Below are positions 1 to 11,768 of a DNA stretch of 64,000 bases, piece by piece. The DNA lies in assembly GCA_963932145.1 (NCBI GenBank), contig OZ010593.1, positions 29,664,896-29,728,895 of the forward strand, read 5' to 3'. The position numbers and the translations under genes are program-made. The notes below the pieces were generated by a model that made no database searches, was not told where the DNA came from, and saw only the letters and a list, made by a program, of their open reading frames with translations. The DNA comes from Acanthosepion lycidas (taxonomy: Eukaryota; Mollusca; Cephalopoda; Sepiida; Sepiidae). The stretch's first letter is position 1; each line of letters begins with the position of its first letter.

Positions 1-45
1 AGCAACAAAAATAAAATATAAAAATGACAAAAAAACAAAAACTGC

Positions 46-475
46 ATGTTAACTAAAAAGGACAGAAAATGCAGCACTGAAATCCAAAGGTACATTGGGA
101 TAGCGAAAGATGATTTCCAAAAGTTAAGCAAAGGATTAAGAAACAGGAAAATTTCATTAGAAACAAAGAAAAGAAGACTAGACCGTTATGTAATATCAGT
201 CCTTTTATATGTTAATCAATGCTGGATAATCCTCTCGCAGATGAAAAAGAGACAAGAGGCAACAGAAATGTGGTTCTATAGAAAGATACTTTGAGTAATG
301 ACAAGGTTTTAAGGATAATAGAAACAAAAAGGATATTTATATTCAGAATCAGAAAGAGATAGTTGAAATTCATAGGCACACAATAAGGAAAGAGGGCTTG
401 GATAATTTAACCCCCATTGGACATATTGAAACTCCTTTAAAGGCAAAGAAGGGCAAAAAAGATTTTAAGTCGAGT
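46..475 (+). pseudogene. RTE-like LINE 3' fragment (reverse transcriptase C-terminal region)
   Basis: The first 82 residues read as the C-terminal part of an endonuclease-reverse transcriptase of a non-LTR retrotransposon. Landmarks are EIQRYIGIAKDDFQKLSK, RNRKISLETKKRRLDRYV and ATEMWFYRKIL, which are conserved in this LINE family and recur in other copies at 30.4, 34.4, 37.7 and 60.5 kb. Frameshifts and stops follow, but homology continues to about position 475. The copy is 5' truncated by the window edge or by incomplete reverse transcription. It is dead and non-coding. The exact LINE clade is inference from remembered family motifs. Confidence 0.8.
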
Positions 476-545
476 GATAGCGATTGCTGTATGAGTCGTA
501 CGATTTTTGAATCAAGCACAAGCAACACCGGGCCATGCTGCTAGT
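443..545 (-). repeat. Dispersed repeat end, inverted relative to the copy at 31.75 kb
   Basis: The stretch containing ctgtatgagtcgtacgattt is the reverse complement of 31752-31855 with few differences. It abuts the RTE-like LINE remnant. It probably is the terminal part of a non-autonomous repeat; no coding potential is seen. Confidence 0.65.
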
Positions 546-1334
546 ATGTATATATAATCATTTATTACTTCAAATATTATTATAGTTCATACTCTTATAG
601 GAAATAGGTGCCCCATTTTTACTTTTAGTTTTACAGTGTGTATTATGTCTATCAGCCTGCATATTTGATAAATTCTAATGAAAAAATGTTCTCTCTGGCA
701 AGGATTGAACCTGTATCCCTATTTGTATGCCAGATCAAATGGTGATTTTTTCCTAGAAAAGTGAAATGTAGTGAAACAAAATGGCAGATATATGCTTGAA
801 TAAATCCAGTAGCAAATACATATTGGTTTTGAAATTCTCTTAAAAAATGCTACACACTTTTGTTAGAAACTATTATATATTTAAGTAAACACACAACAAC
901 ATAAATGAGAGGAGCTAAATACGATTAAGTAAAATGATTGGAATAACTGAGAATAATGTCACAGAGATTTGTTGTGACCCGATAATGCTAGCTGCTAAAT
1001 CAATTGATTCATTCATGTTCAATATATTCACTTTTGAATTGAAGTATTTATTACAAGCACTCAATAAATGTATTGATCACCTTCAGAATTGTCTGTTTTT
1101 TTAAAGAATAAAAATAAATGGTGGTTTATTGTAGTTTTATTAGTGACAATAACAATAACAAATACTTAATAATAATAATGATGAGAATGGTATTTATGAA
1201 TGGCATTCTGTAATAGTATCAGAGATTTGGCCAGATTTTTGTAGGCATGATAATGTAACACTATAATTGGAACACCCACATAGATGAGCAATGATGATTT
1301 TATCTCAAACTGAAGTATTTCTGTTTTATGGCTG
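546..1334. other. No gene seen; contains one copy of an unclassified repeat (724-840)
   Basis: The sequence is AT-rich with frequent stops in all frames. Positions 724-840 (atgccagatcaaatggtgat onward) match 3893-4010 closely in the same orientation, so this is a dispersed repeat of unknown class. Confidence 0.6.
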
Positions 1335-2205
1335 GGGAATGGGGTCTTTGAAGTTGAGTCTTCTAAATGTCACATCCATAGACCTATTTTATAGATATAT
1401 TTTAAGCATCCTCATCTAACAGACATCTTCTAATTATCACCAACATAAAGACCTAATGCAATGAATTAATTGGTGGAAGGGTTCTTTGAAGTTGAGTTTT
1501 CTAAGAGTAACATACATAGACCTATTTTATTTTATCTTTAAAGTGTCCTCTTCCAATAGACATCTTCTAAGCGTCATCTACATAAACACCTAATGGGATG
1601 AATAAACTAGTGGATGGGCTCTTTGAAGTTGAGTCTTCTAAGTGTCACCTCCATAGATTTATTTTATAGACTTTTAATCATCCTCTTCTAACAGGCATTT
1701 TTCTGAGCATTACCTACATACACCAAGTCTTTGAAATTGAGTTTCTAAGTGTCACCAAGATAGACCAATTTTATAGACACACTTGCTACTAGGTTGGCAT
1801 CTTGGTCCCACCCTTTTACTGCCAAAACAGTTAAATGTAACTACATCTTCTACTCCAACAGCTTCTTGCACTTCCCAACAGTGGAATTACCTTCTTTTTA
1901 CTTGCTTCCCTGATAACTATAATCTTCAAGAATTTAAATGTAATGTCAATTGACACCTGTTGCTTTGATCCTGGTTCTTCTTTTTATCCTTTCCTCAACC
2001 CCACCCCCATACCAAGTCTTTTCCCTTACTTACACTCTCTGTAGCCCTCTGCATACTAGTGGCACTCCTGCCTTGCCTGGGGTGAAATGTTTAAAAAAAA
2101 TCTTTTAAGCATCTTCTTCTAACAGACATCTTCTAAGCATAATAATCACCTAATGAGATGAATTAATTGGTGGATGGGCTCTTTGAAGTTCAATCTTCAA
2201 AGTGA
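1335..2205. repeat. 138-bp satellite, about 4-5 units, interrupted
   Basis: The landmark ctttgaagttgagt occurs at about 1345, 1483, 1621 and 1729, and again at 2181. The first spacings are 138 bp, followed by one shortened unit of about 108 bp. Each unit also carries cctattttatagat and aacagacatcttctaa. A LINE 3' end (1785-2095) lies between the fourth and last unit. Confidence 0.8.
1785..2095 (+). mobile_element. Jockey/CR1-like LINE 3' end inside the satellite
   Basis: A frame around 1915-1955 reads FPDNYNLQEFKCNVN, the C-terminal signature of the LINE reverse transcriptases seen elsewhere in this window. The tail around 2040-2095 (ctgccttgcctggggtgaaa) has a close relative at 27475-27515. 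It is 5' truncated and non-functional. Confidence 0.65.
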
Positions 2206-2378
2206 CTGAAGTAGAACAAAAGAACAAATAAGTTAAAGAAAGTATTTGGGGGTCAAGTGATAACAAATCCAGACATTGATGACTTCTGGTTGCTGGTCCC
2301 TATTAACAATCACAACTGGGATCAAAGAAGACAGTTTTGGTATACCTTTGGGGAGGGACAGACTCTTCTTCACGTAGT

Positions 2379-2497
2379 TATGATAATGCCTCTTTGTATT
2401 TCCAGCCATACGTTATGATGTCGAGATGAGTGAAAAGTTGATCAGATAGAAGATCTGAGCTAATAGACTGACATAGCAGAAATTGTTCCAAGTGTCA
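2379..2497. repeat. Direct repeat, copy 1 (pair at 3781-3880)
   Basis: About 100 bp beginning cctctttgtatttccagcca recur at 3781-3880 with only a few changes. The two copies flank the reverse-strand LINE RT segment. Confidence 0.75.
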
Positions 2498-2499
2498 TT

Positions 2500-3680
2500 T
2501 TCCTAGCCCCCTCTCCTAGACTGAGTAAGTGAAGTCCTGAATAATACCCCTTTTTTATATTATTGGAGACAGGGTTTGAGTAATCATTTCTCACCAATAT
2601 GACATTTGCTTTCATCTTTTGTTCCCTTGTGAAAGTGCATCAGGCCTTTCCCAGTTTTCTGTGCACACTGGTAATAAACACTTAAGGTAAAGGGCCTCCC
2701 TGAGAGATTGCCCATTCATCATTATGGGAGAGAAGTCAGGGTTTGCTTAGTGATGATGGAACATCATTAGTTTGGTTTTCGAGGCATGGAATGTTATCAG
2801 CCAGTTTTTCCTCCACTGAGCTGTTAGAGCTAAGGTCAGAGGAGATATCTGCTATCAAGATCTGATCATTTAGAATTTTGGAGGTGCACCCATATACCAT
2901 CGTATCACCAGTATAGATATTCCCAAAAGATCAGTATATACTCTTAGGCAGATCCTTTATGTAAAGTAGAAAAAGAGTTAGGACAAGAAGTGAGCCTTCT
3001 GGGGAGGGGCTATGTTGATCAATTGGAGTTCAGAGTACTGGCCTTCAGGGACTTATCTGTTAGGAAGGACTTGATAATTGATAAAACTGTGATTCCATCA
3101 TTATAAAGCTTGTTCAGCAATCCTCTATGCAACACTTTGTCAAAGGCTTTTGAAATATCTAATGTGATTTTCCTTGAAATGTATTTATTGTTTAATACCT
3201 CATTGATTCTGAGAGTAATGACAGTTAGAGTATCAGCAGTGGACCAAGCTGATTGAAAACCATACTACTTGTTGCTCAAGAGGTTCTTATTGAGGTGATC
3301 AACATACTTCTGATTATAGTTTCAAAAAGTACTAATAACACTGGGGAGGACGAAGGGTCTATCTTGTGACATGGATGAGCATTCTTGAAAACAACATATA
3401 CTTGGCACCTTTCACATACTTGGGAGGATTTCTCCTTCAAACAGTGGTTAAATAGTTTTGCTAAGATCTAGATTAATATTCATAAGGAAAACCACAGGGA
3501 TTTTATCTGGACTGGTAACCTTTGTCAGGTCAAGACTTTTGATAAATCATGAGACTTCTCAGACTGGGATAAGAATATTATTGAGAGATAAAGGAAGTTG
3601 GGAAGGGGATGGCATTTGTCATCTAACATGGAGTTAGAAGCAAAAATTGTGGTGAAGAGCTTTGCTTTATCTGATGAATA
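2500..3680 (-). pseudogene. Jockey/CR1-like LINE reverse transcriptase remnant
   Basis: Reading the reverse strand from 3680 downward gives, in shifting frames, a non-LTR reverse transcriptase. The pre-RT connector is at 3600-3690 (SDKAKLFTTIFASNSMLDDK). Further down come the DKIPVVFL region, NKQYGFQSAWSTADTLTVIT, and ITLDISKAFDKVLHRGLL, which carries the D of the first catalytic block. The YADD-equivalent region around 2910 is degraded. Many stops and frameshifts show it is long dead. A forward-strand relative is at 6195-7560 and another reverse-strand relative at 47.6-48.2 kb. Confidence 0.85.
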
Positions 3681-3693
3681 TGAGATGACTATA

Positions 3694-3777
<84 letters not shown>
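3694..3777. repeat. (CATA)n-(TA)n microsatellite
   Basis: About six cata units are followed by roughly 28 TA dinucleotides. Open frames here are repeat artefacts. Confidence 0.95.
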
Positions 3778-3780
<3 letters not shown>

Positions 3781-4010
3781 CCTCTTTGTATTTCCAGCCA
3801 TACATTATGATGTTGAGATGAGTGAAAAGTTGATCAGATAGAAGATCTGAGCTGCTGGACTGACATAGCAGAAATTGTCTCACCCCCATACCAATGCCAG
3901 ATCAAATGGTGATTTTCCCTAAAAAAAGTGAAATTTAGTGGAACAAAATGGCAGATATATGGTTGAATATATCTATTAGCAAATACATATTGGTTTTGAA
4001 ATTCATCTAT
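3781..4010. repeat. Direct repeat copy 2 (3781-3880) plus dispersed repeat (3893-4010)
   Basis: 3781-3880 matches 2379-2497 and 3893-4010 matches 724-840. The juxtaposition of two otherwise separate repeats suggests rearrangement or successive insertions. Confidence 0.7.
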
Positions 4011-4974
4011 ATATTAAAATTACTTTTTTCTTAAAATAGGATTCCATCGTGACGTAGAAATTACTATGTTTCGAAACTGGTCAGAAGTATTTAAGATTAA
4101 TTCCAATATTAAACCTTAACCACTGGGTGGCAGTTTCATCCTCAAACATTGTTTTGGAATAACTATGGTATGGAAGGTGTGGTCTGGAGTTTGTTTTTTC
4201 TTTATCAAGGGGTCACTGCTTTGATGGAAGTAGGGGTAATTGTGAGATGTCAGGTTTTTGGAGTCGTGCAAGGTTGGGTTGGGGTTTTTTGTCTGGCTAC
4301 AATGGCAAATCTTATCAAACTCCCTGCTACAACTCTAAGTGATTGATGTAGTAGTTCTGTTTTTCTTTTTTATTACTGTATGCTAAGACTTTAACATTAT
4401 TGATGTTGTAGTTCTGGTAATCTTTGGTCTTTATTCATTTGTATTATGTTGATGACTTCTTAAAGGGTCTTTAAGCAAATGGTTGGATTGTCTTTTTAAA
4501 CCTATTGCTTTACTTGAACTTGTTTATAGATTTTGAAATTTTTAATGTTTTTTTTTAAATGCTAATTGTTTAAGGCAAATATTTGTCATCTCATGTCTTT
4601 GATTTAATAAATTTTCATTTTTTAGAAACTTAATAATGTGTAGTTTTTCATGTAGGCATAAAGGACATGGGTCATCCCAGGTTTTACAAGTTCTTGTTCT
4701 ATTTATTATTTTCCATTTTACTTTTGGTGTTTTATTTGTCTCTTTTAAATGCCAAAAATATTTAGATACGCATGTCTGATTTCTATTTCTAATATTTCTA
4801 ATATATAAGTATAAGTATATATATTTCAAATATATTTGCAATGGAATCATATTTTTTTAAAAAAATAATTATAATCTTGTGTATTAAGCACTGTTTTATA
4901 AAAATAAAAACAAAAATACTAAAGAACTTCGGATTATCAATATAACAATTCTTTCCTATTATATCAATATATTT
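4011..4974. other. No recognisable gene
   Basis: AT-rich, with short open frames only and no family motif. The 65-residue forward frame at 4149-4346 has no features I recognise. Confidence 0.5.
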
Positions 4975-4994
4975 GCACACACACACACACATAC

Positions 4995-5078
<84 letters not shown>

Positions 5079-5212
5079 CGAAAGACAGACAGTCAGACAG
5101 TTTTATGTTTTAATGACAGTTACCATGCACTGTTAATTCCTATGTTAGCATAGAGTACATATACCCATATATTGAACATGATTTCCCTATAAATAAACAT
5201 AATTTTAAACAA

Positions 5213-5294
<82 letters not shown>
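4975..5294. repeat. Microsatellite cluster: (CA)n-(TA)n at 4975-5072 and (TC)n-(TA)n at 5216-5294
   Basis: Two compound dinucleotide tracts are separated by about 140 bp of unique-looking sequence. Confidence 0.95.
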
Positions 5295-5296
<2 letters not shown>

Positions 5297-5389
5297 TGGA
5301 AAGTTATCAAAAAATCTCATGGGAATATTTTGTTATATGAAAACAAATTTGTATATATAGAATAGATCTGATGAATGTCTGTTAAAGTG

Positions 5390-5432
5390 CTGTTAACTGT
5401 TTTGATTATTCAGAGTTGCAATGTAGAGAGTG

Positions 5433-5467
<35 letters not shown>

Positions 5468-5503
5468 CTGTTCTGATTATTCAGAGTAGCAATCTAGAGT
5501 GTG

Positions 5504-5552
<49 letters not shown>

Positions 5553-5677
5553 TTCCATTAAATAATATAGTGTGATTGACAACTAATATTAAATTAATGT
5601 GCAGGTAAACAATACAGCCGTTCATAAACATCATATATATATATATATATATGTATGTATATATACATGTATATATG

Positions 5678-5748
<71 letters not shown>

Positions 5749-5795
5749 CACTCTCTAGGTTGATACTCTGAATAATCAAAACATTCTAACCCAAG
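5390..5795. repeat. TA-microsatellite cluster with two direct and one inverted 40-bp unit
   Basis: The unit containing gattattcagagt and gtgtcatatata lies at 5397-5437 and 5466-5507 in direct orientation and at 5746-5790 in inverted orientation. Each unit is joined to a (TA)n tract. The layout resembles a foldback or TIR element whose ends seeded the microsatellites. Confidence 0.7.
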
Positions 5796-6194
5796 GAGGA
5801 GTTCTGTTGCCCTGACCTTTAGGCAGATGAGAGATGTACACTTGAAGTATCACACCTGAATCTTTCCTTAGTTATTTGCCCCCTTATTAAGGTTGCTGGT
5901 GGTAAATGTTTTTTGGGTTTCAGCATTATCTGCCTAATAGTCAGGGATCAGAACCTTTGGGTAACTTTAAAAGATGTTATCGTATCAGTAGATGTATAAT
6001 ATCAGGTCTATTGTACTGCCATTTTGTGAATGGTTTCTGGACTGTGCAATAGTCTCTACTTGGGCCACTTCATACCATGATGAGTACCATAACAGCAATA
6101 TCTCCAGGTGAGTCAACCCAGATTATTGATACATGCATCACCAAACCAACTTAAACAAACATGAGAGCAATCAAATTGAAAACAAATGAAACTA

Positions 6195-7560
6195 GCAAAC
6201 CCAACCCCAGTTATAAATCTTTTACACCAATGTAAGGGGTCTACATTCTGATTTTTTAGATATGAAACCACCTTCTTCAATCTCAACCTGACCTCCTGTC
6301 TCTGTCTGAAATGGGTATCAATGCCTGAATTCCATTGCAGGAACTCACAATCCTTGGCTACTCACCAATTATAACAAAATACAATGACGTAAATCACCAC
6401 AGTCACAGGCTGGGTGTCAACATTAAGGACAGATTTTCATGTGGCAAGGACACAAAAATCAACAACCCTGCTCTTGTATATGTGTTTCTATGTGGCATTT
6501 ATCCATAGTAGCATATTTGTTTTTGCCCTGTATCATCCACAGGATGAAGGGTTTGTAATCTTTGAATATCAGAAAGGATTGACAATATCCTCACCGAATT
6601 TCCCTTAGCCAACTTTCACATAAGCAGTGACTTCAATGTTCACCACAAACAGTAGTTAGTTCATTCTAACAAAACCGATGAGGAAGGCAGATATTGCAAA
6701 GACTTCTCCATAACATATGAACTAAACCAGATCATTGAAGAACCCACCAGAGTCCTGGATGCGATGAGACAACAGGCAAAGCTCCTTGACCTTTTTCTAA
6801 CATCTTGCCCTGACAAATGTTCAGCAAAAGTTTTAGCCCTTATTGGCACATCAAATCATTCCCTAGTTGATGTTCAGATTAATTCCAAACCAATGACATC
6901 CCCTGATTTACCATTCTATAAAACGTTTTTTGCTGTCCTGATGCAGACTGGAGGAGCTCTGGTTACCTGATAGAACCTTCTCTCACAATCTCCTTCAAAC
7001 ATGCTTCCCCTAAACCTGTTGCCCTAGTCTTTGAATGGATCCTTTCTGGAATGGAGTATTTTATACCCCTAAAAAATTCCAGCAAAAAAAACTAAAACAG
7101 TCAGCCCTGGTTCATCTCTGAATATGCTTCAGCCATAGCTCACCAGAACCACTACTTCGAAAACCTAGGTGCAGTATAGTCTGGCCCTTACTTCCTTCAG
7201 AATCACCTGCAATTGCTGTAAGAGAGTCCTGGAAAATGCAAAGTGCAGCTATGTGTAATCTGTCCAGGTCAAGGTTGAAAATAAACTTATTGGATCTCGC
7301 AAATTCTGGAAGATCACCAACCAAATTATGAAGAGAGGTAAAACAGCTGTGTCTATTATTATAAATGACCCTGAGGTCATATCATATTTGACAGATAAGG
7401 TGAAGCTCTTTGCCTTGGTCTTTGCCTCAAACTTAATGTTAGATGACAAGGGCCATCCCCTCTCCAACTTCCCAAGTCTCACTGAGCACAATCTCAGTAA
7501 TGTACTCATTTCAGCAAGAGTAATTTCAAATAATAGCATCATTTTGACAGATAACATGTT
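6195..7560 (+). pseudogene. Jockey/CR1-like LINE: apurinic endonuclease domain and RT connector, broken
   Basis: A decayed forward copy of the LINE ORF2 N-terminal half. Frames shift repeatedly. The NVRGLHS block is near 6230. An SSIFVFALYHP block is near 6510. A block equivalent to the CGDFNVHH catalytic segment is around 6635. LLDLFLTSCPDKCSAKVLAL is at 6785-6840, followed by a GTSNHSLVDV block with the conserved S-[DN]-H. The connector around 7350-7490 reads VISYLTDKVKLFALVFASN, homologous to the reverse-strand copy near 3.65 kb. Stops interrupt every frame, and the RT core is missing downstream. Confidence 0.85.
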
Positions 7561-7645
7561 AATGACAATACATTATCTAAAAATTGCAGACAATCTGGAG
7601 TTGCTAAAACTTGCTAATCAAAACAAAGAATTATTCATAAATTAA

Positions 7646-9094
7646 TGGCTATGCTTCATTTCAAAATTTAAAACAGTACACTTCTGATTTAAAAACAACA
7701 ACAACTAGAACACCTGCAAAATTGTTCTTACTCCAATTCCTGTTGCAAAAAAAACAAAATTAATTATAAGTGAACTTTAATTTCTGCAGTGATTTTATTT
7801 AAATTTATATCATTTGAAAAAAATTCTAACTAATCAATCATGTTTTTATAATATTTTTAATTTTTTTGAATTTTGTTTGTTAAACTTTAATTTTCTTGTC
7901 AGGACTTGTTTGGAGGTAAAACTAATTTTATTAAATTATTTTGTTCAATGAAATTTACATTGCACAGTGACTGACTGGAAATTTTATATATTAGCATTCA
8001 AAGGAAGTGTGGATAGTCCCATGGTTATTGATACAGAAAAGAAAATTAGCAGTTCAAGTTCCAATCTAGTCTCATTCGCTTTCACATTTATCTATTTTTT
8101 CTCCCCTAAAGTATGGGTTAAATAACAGTGTAGACTGAGCTATTTTGCTTTGGCAGGGAAAGGACAACTCTGAATTCAAAACTATATGAAATCACTCCAT
8201 TATCATTCCATGAAATTATGTCAATTCATGAGATAATAGAGAAAAGGAATCTGTGGAGAGCCATGATTGACCATGAGAAAGATGTTTAAGCTGAACGGTA
8301 GAGTGATGGGCTCTGCCAGGTTTACTTGACTAAGACATGCTACACATGAATGAATACTGCTTTCATCCCAGATATGTGGAGGGAACTGGTCAGTAGAGTA
8401 GTGTTCCTATGGCCACACCCAATCGTGGGACTGATATTGATGATGAAAATATGAAATATTATAGGAGAAAAAAATTTCTAAAACTATTTTTAAAAATACT
8501 GCAAGCACATGCATTAATATCACAAGAAAAAAGTCGTAAGTCATGAGAAAATAGAAATAATAGTAGAAATAATATTGATAAAGATATTGAAAAGAAAAAA
8601 GAAAAATTGAATAATTGTTAAAAATGAGGCCAGTGAGATAGAGAAAACGATATTAAAATAAAAGATAAAATGTCAATATCTGATAAGTAAAGGATTGAAT
8701 TTTAAAAAGGGAAAAGAAAAAAAAAACTAATATAAATAAATACAAGAAATTATAGAGAAATTTTTCAACAGGGAAATATATAGATGCAAAAAATAAACAG
8801 AATATATTTAGGAAAGAAAACAAGAAAAATATAAAATCTGTCAAGATAACTGACAGGAAAATCTTTAAAATTTATTTGAAGGGGAGGGAAGAAAATAAAA
8901 TGAGTCATTTTGTTTTTGTTTAAAATAATAGAAATAAAAAAAAATCTGTATTCAGCACTCACAATGTTTTGTCTCAGAAATTTCAATACTTCGAAGAAAT
9001 TTATCAAAAGATTTTCCTTTATTGATATCTATTTAGAAGTTCTTCGTGATAGCAGGAAACAAGCAGGAATTATAATAGAATTTGTTTTTCCATC
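7646..9094. other. No gene seen; possible short LINE and SINE traces near 8.0-8.4 kb
   Basis: A-rich sequence. A short frame near 8237-8275 (LWRAMIDH) matches the extreme 3' coding end of the RTE-like LINE. A B-box-like cagttcaagttccaatc at 8050 hints at a decayed tRNA-derived SINE. Both are weak. Confidence 0.35.
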
Positions 9095-11365
9095 CCAACA
9101 CCTTTTTGTGATCTCATTGTATCTGTTTATTCCATCCCTATTCCTCACCACTTATTTCTCATTGTTTCTCTCATATCCCTCCCATTCTTTTCGCATTGTT
9201 TATCTCTTCTTCCTCCCTAATACTCACCACACATTTCACATTGTTTCTCTCTTATACCTCCCATTCTATATGCATTGTTTCTCTCTTATTCCTCCCTAAT
9301 ATTCACACTCATTTTACATTGTTTCTCTCTTATCCCTTCCATACTTTTCAAATTGTTTCTCTCTAATACCTCCCTAATACCCACCACTCATTATGCATTG
9401 TTTCTCTTTCATTCCTCCCTAATACCCACGACTCATTTCTCATTGTTTCTCTCTTATTCCTCCCTAATACTCACCACACATTTCTCATTGTTTCTTTCTT
9501 ATACTTCCCTAATACCCACCACTCATTATACATTGTTTCTCTTTCATTCCTCCCTAATACCCACCACTCATTTCTCATTGTTTCTCTCTTATTCCTCCCT
9601 AATACTCACCACACATTTCTCATTGTTTCTTTCTTATACTTCCCTAATACCCACCACTTATTTCTCAATGTTTCTCTTTTATCCATCCCATACATTTCTC
9701 ATTGTTTCTCTCTTATTCCTCCCTAATACCCACCACTTATATATAATTGTTTCAGTCTTATCCGTCCCATACTTTTCACATTGTTTCTCTTTCATTCCTC
9801 CCTAATACACACCACTCATTTCTCATTCTTTCTCTCTTATCCCTCCCATACTTTCCACATTGTTTCTCTCTTATTCCTCCCTAATACTCACCACTCATTT
9901 CAATTGTTTCTCTCTTCTTCCTCCCTAATACCCACAACACATTTCTCCTTGTATCTCTCTTATCCCTCCCATTCTTTTCACATAGTTTCTCTCTTATTCC
10001 TGCCTAATACCCACCACTCATTTTGCATTGTTTCTCTCTTATCCCTCCCATTCTTTTTGCATTGTTTCTCTCTTATTTCTCCCTAATATTCACCACTTAT
10101 TTCACATTGTTTCTATCTTATTCCTCCCTAATACCCACCACTTATTTCTCATTGTTTCTCTCTTATCCCTCCCATTCTTTTCATATTGTTTCTCTCTAAT
10201 TCCTCCTTAATACCCACCACTCATTTTGCATTGTTTCTCTCTTATTCCTCCCTAATACTCATCACTCATTTCATATTGTTTTTCTCTCATTCCTCCCTAA
10301 TACTCACCACTCATTTCACATTGTTTCTCTCTTGTTCCTCCCTAATACCCACCACTCATCTCTCAGTGTTTCTCTCTTATTCAACCCTAATACCCCCAAT
10401 TCATTTTGCATTGTTTCTCTCATATCCTTCCCATTCTTTTTGCATTGTTTCTCTCTTATTCCTCCCTAATACTCACCACTCATTTCACATTGTCTCTTTC
10501 TTATTTCTCCCTAAAACCCACCACTTATTTCTCATTGTTTCTCTCTTATCCCTCCCATACTTATGACATTGTTTCTCTCTTGTTCCTCCCTAATTCCCAC
10601 CACCCATTTCTCCTTGTTTCTCTCTTATCCCTCCCATTCTTTTCACATTGTTTTTCTCTCATTCCTCCCTAATACCACCACTCATTTTTCATTGTTTCTC
10701 TCTTATCCCTCCCATTCTTTTCACATTGTTTTTCTCTCATTCCTCCCTAATACCACCATTCATTTTGCATTGTTTCTCTCTTATCCCTCCCATTCTTTTC
10801 ACATTGTTTTCTCTTATTCCTCCGTAATACCTACCACTCATTTCTCATTGTTTCTCTCTTGTCCCTCCCATTCTTTTCAGATTGTTTCTCTCTTCATGCT
10901 CCCTAATACCCACCACTCATTTTGCATTGTTTCTCTCTCCTTCTTCCCATTCTTTTCACATTGTTTCTCTCTTATTCCTCCCCAATACCCACGACTCATT
11001 TCACATTGTTACTCTTTCATTCCTCCCTATTTCCCACCACTCATTTCACATTGTTACTCTTTCATTCCTCCCTATTTCCCACCACTCATTTCACATAGTT
11101 TCTCTCTTATTCCTTCCTAATTCTCATCACTCATTTCACATAGTTTCTCTCTTATTCCTTCCTAATTCTCATCACTCATTTCACATAGTTTCTCTCTTAT
11201 TCCTTCCTAATTCTCACCACTCATTTCAGATAGTTTCTCTCTCATTCCTCCCTAATACCCATCACTAATTTCTCATTGTTTCTTTCTTATTCCTCCCATT
11301 CTTTTCACATTGTTTCTTTCTTATTCCTCCCTAATACTCACCACTCATTTCTCATTGTTTCTCTT
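9095..11365. repeat. Pyrimidine-rich minisatellite of 45-bp and 34-bp units
   Basis: About 2.3 kb built on the core cattgtttctctcttattcc. Two unit lengths occur: 45 bp ending in taatacccaccactcattt (for example 9441 to 9486 to 9531) and 34 bp ending in cccattcttttca (for example 10690 to 10724). The forward strand is almost free of G apart from the ttgttt of each unit. Long forward open frames with LFLSYSSLIPTTHF-type repeats arise because the units lack stops and 45 is a multiple of 3. I judge them artefacts. A local subfamily of 45-bp units at 11085-11225 (acatagtttc variant) shows recent local duplication. Confidence 0.95.
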
Positions 11366-11686
11366 TCATTATTTCCTAATTCACTCTACACATTTTAAAT
11401 TTCTGAATCATAAAACAATATTTATTTTAACATTTTAAGGGACATTTTTTCTGGGAGCACATGCAGAAATATTAGTGGATAGTAATTATTTGTCTTAAAT
11501 GAAGAATAAACAGGTTTTTTACTTTTATTAATTTATGTAATTTTTTTGTTTAATTAAAAGTCTATATATCCATTTGTTCTTTTTTTAAAAGAAATAATTT
11601 TGTAAAAGAAAAAAGATTATTTTCATATGTAGAGTAGGTAGTTCCAATATCTCTGTAAAAGTCAAGGTTTGATTTTACACTATATA

Positions 11687-11766
11687 TTAGGTTGGTGCAA
11701 AAATAATTTCGTTTTCTCACATAGTAACATCTGTTAGAAAACGAAATTATTTTTGCACCAACCTAA
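11687..11766. mobile_element. 80-bp palindromic mariner MITE, copy 1
   Basis: It begins ttaggttggtgcaaaaataa and ends with the reverse complement. TA duplications lie at 11685-11686 and 11767-11768. Each arm is about 36 nt, separated by a few nt. The terminal sequence matches the TIR style of Hsmar1-type mariners, whose human MITE MADE1 is also 80 bp. It was presumably moved in trans by a related transposase. Confidence 0.92.
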
Positions 11767-11768
11767 TA

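Noticed and set aside
4149..4346. 65-residue hydrophobic forward frame
   Set aside because: No recognisable domain, and adjacent to dispersed repeats; length is within chance expectation.
3598..5779. Open frames of Tyr-Ile repeats on both strands
   Set aside because: Direct translation of (TA)n and (CATA)n microsatellites.
9275..11268. Overlapping forward open frames of 100-185 codons with LFLSYSSLIPTTHF-type repeats
   Set aside because: They follow the unit structure of the minisatellite, occur in several frames and lack start context; the mixture of 45- and 34-bp units shifts frame repeatedly.
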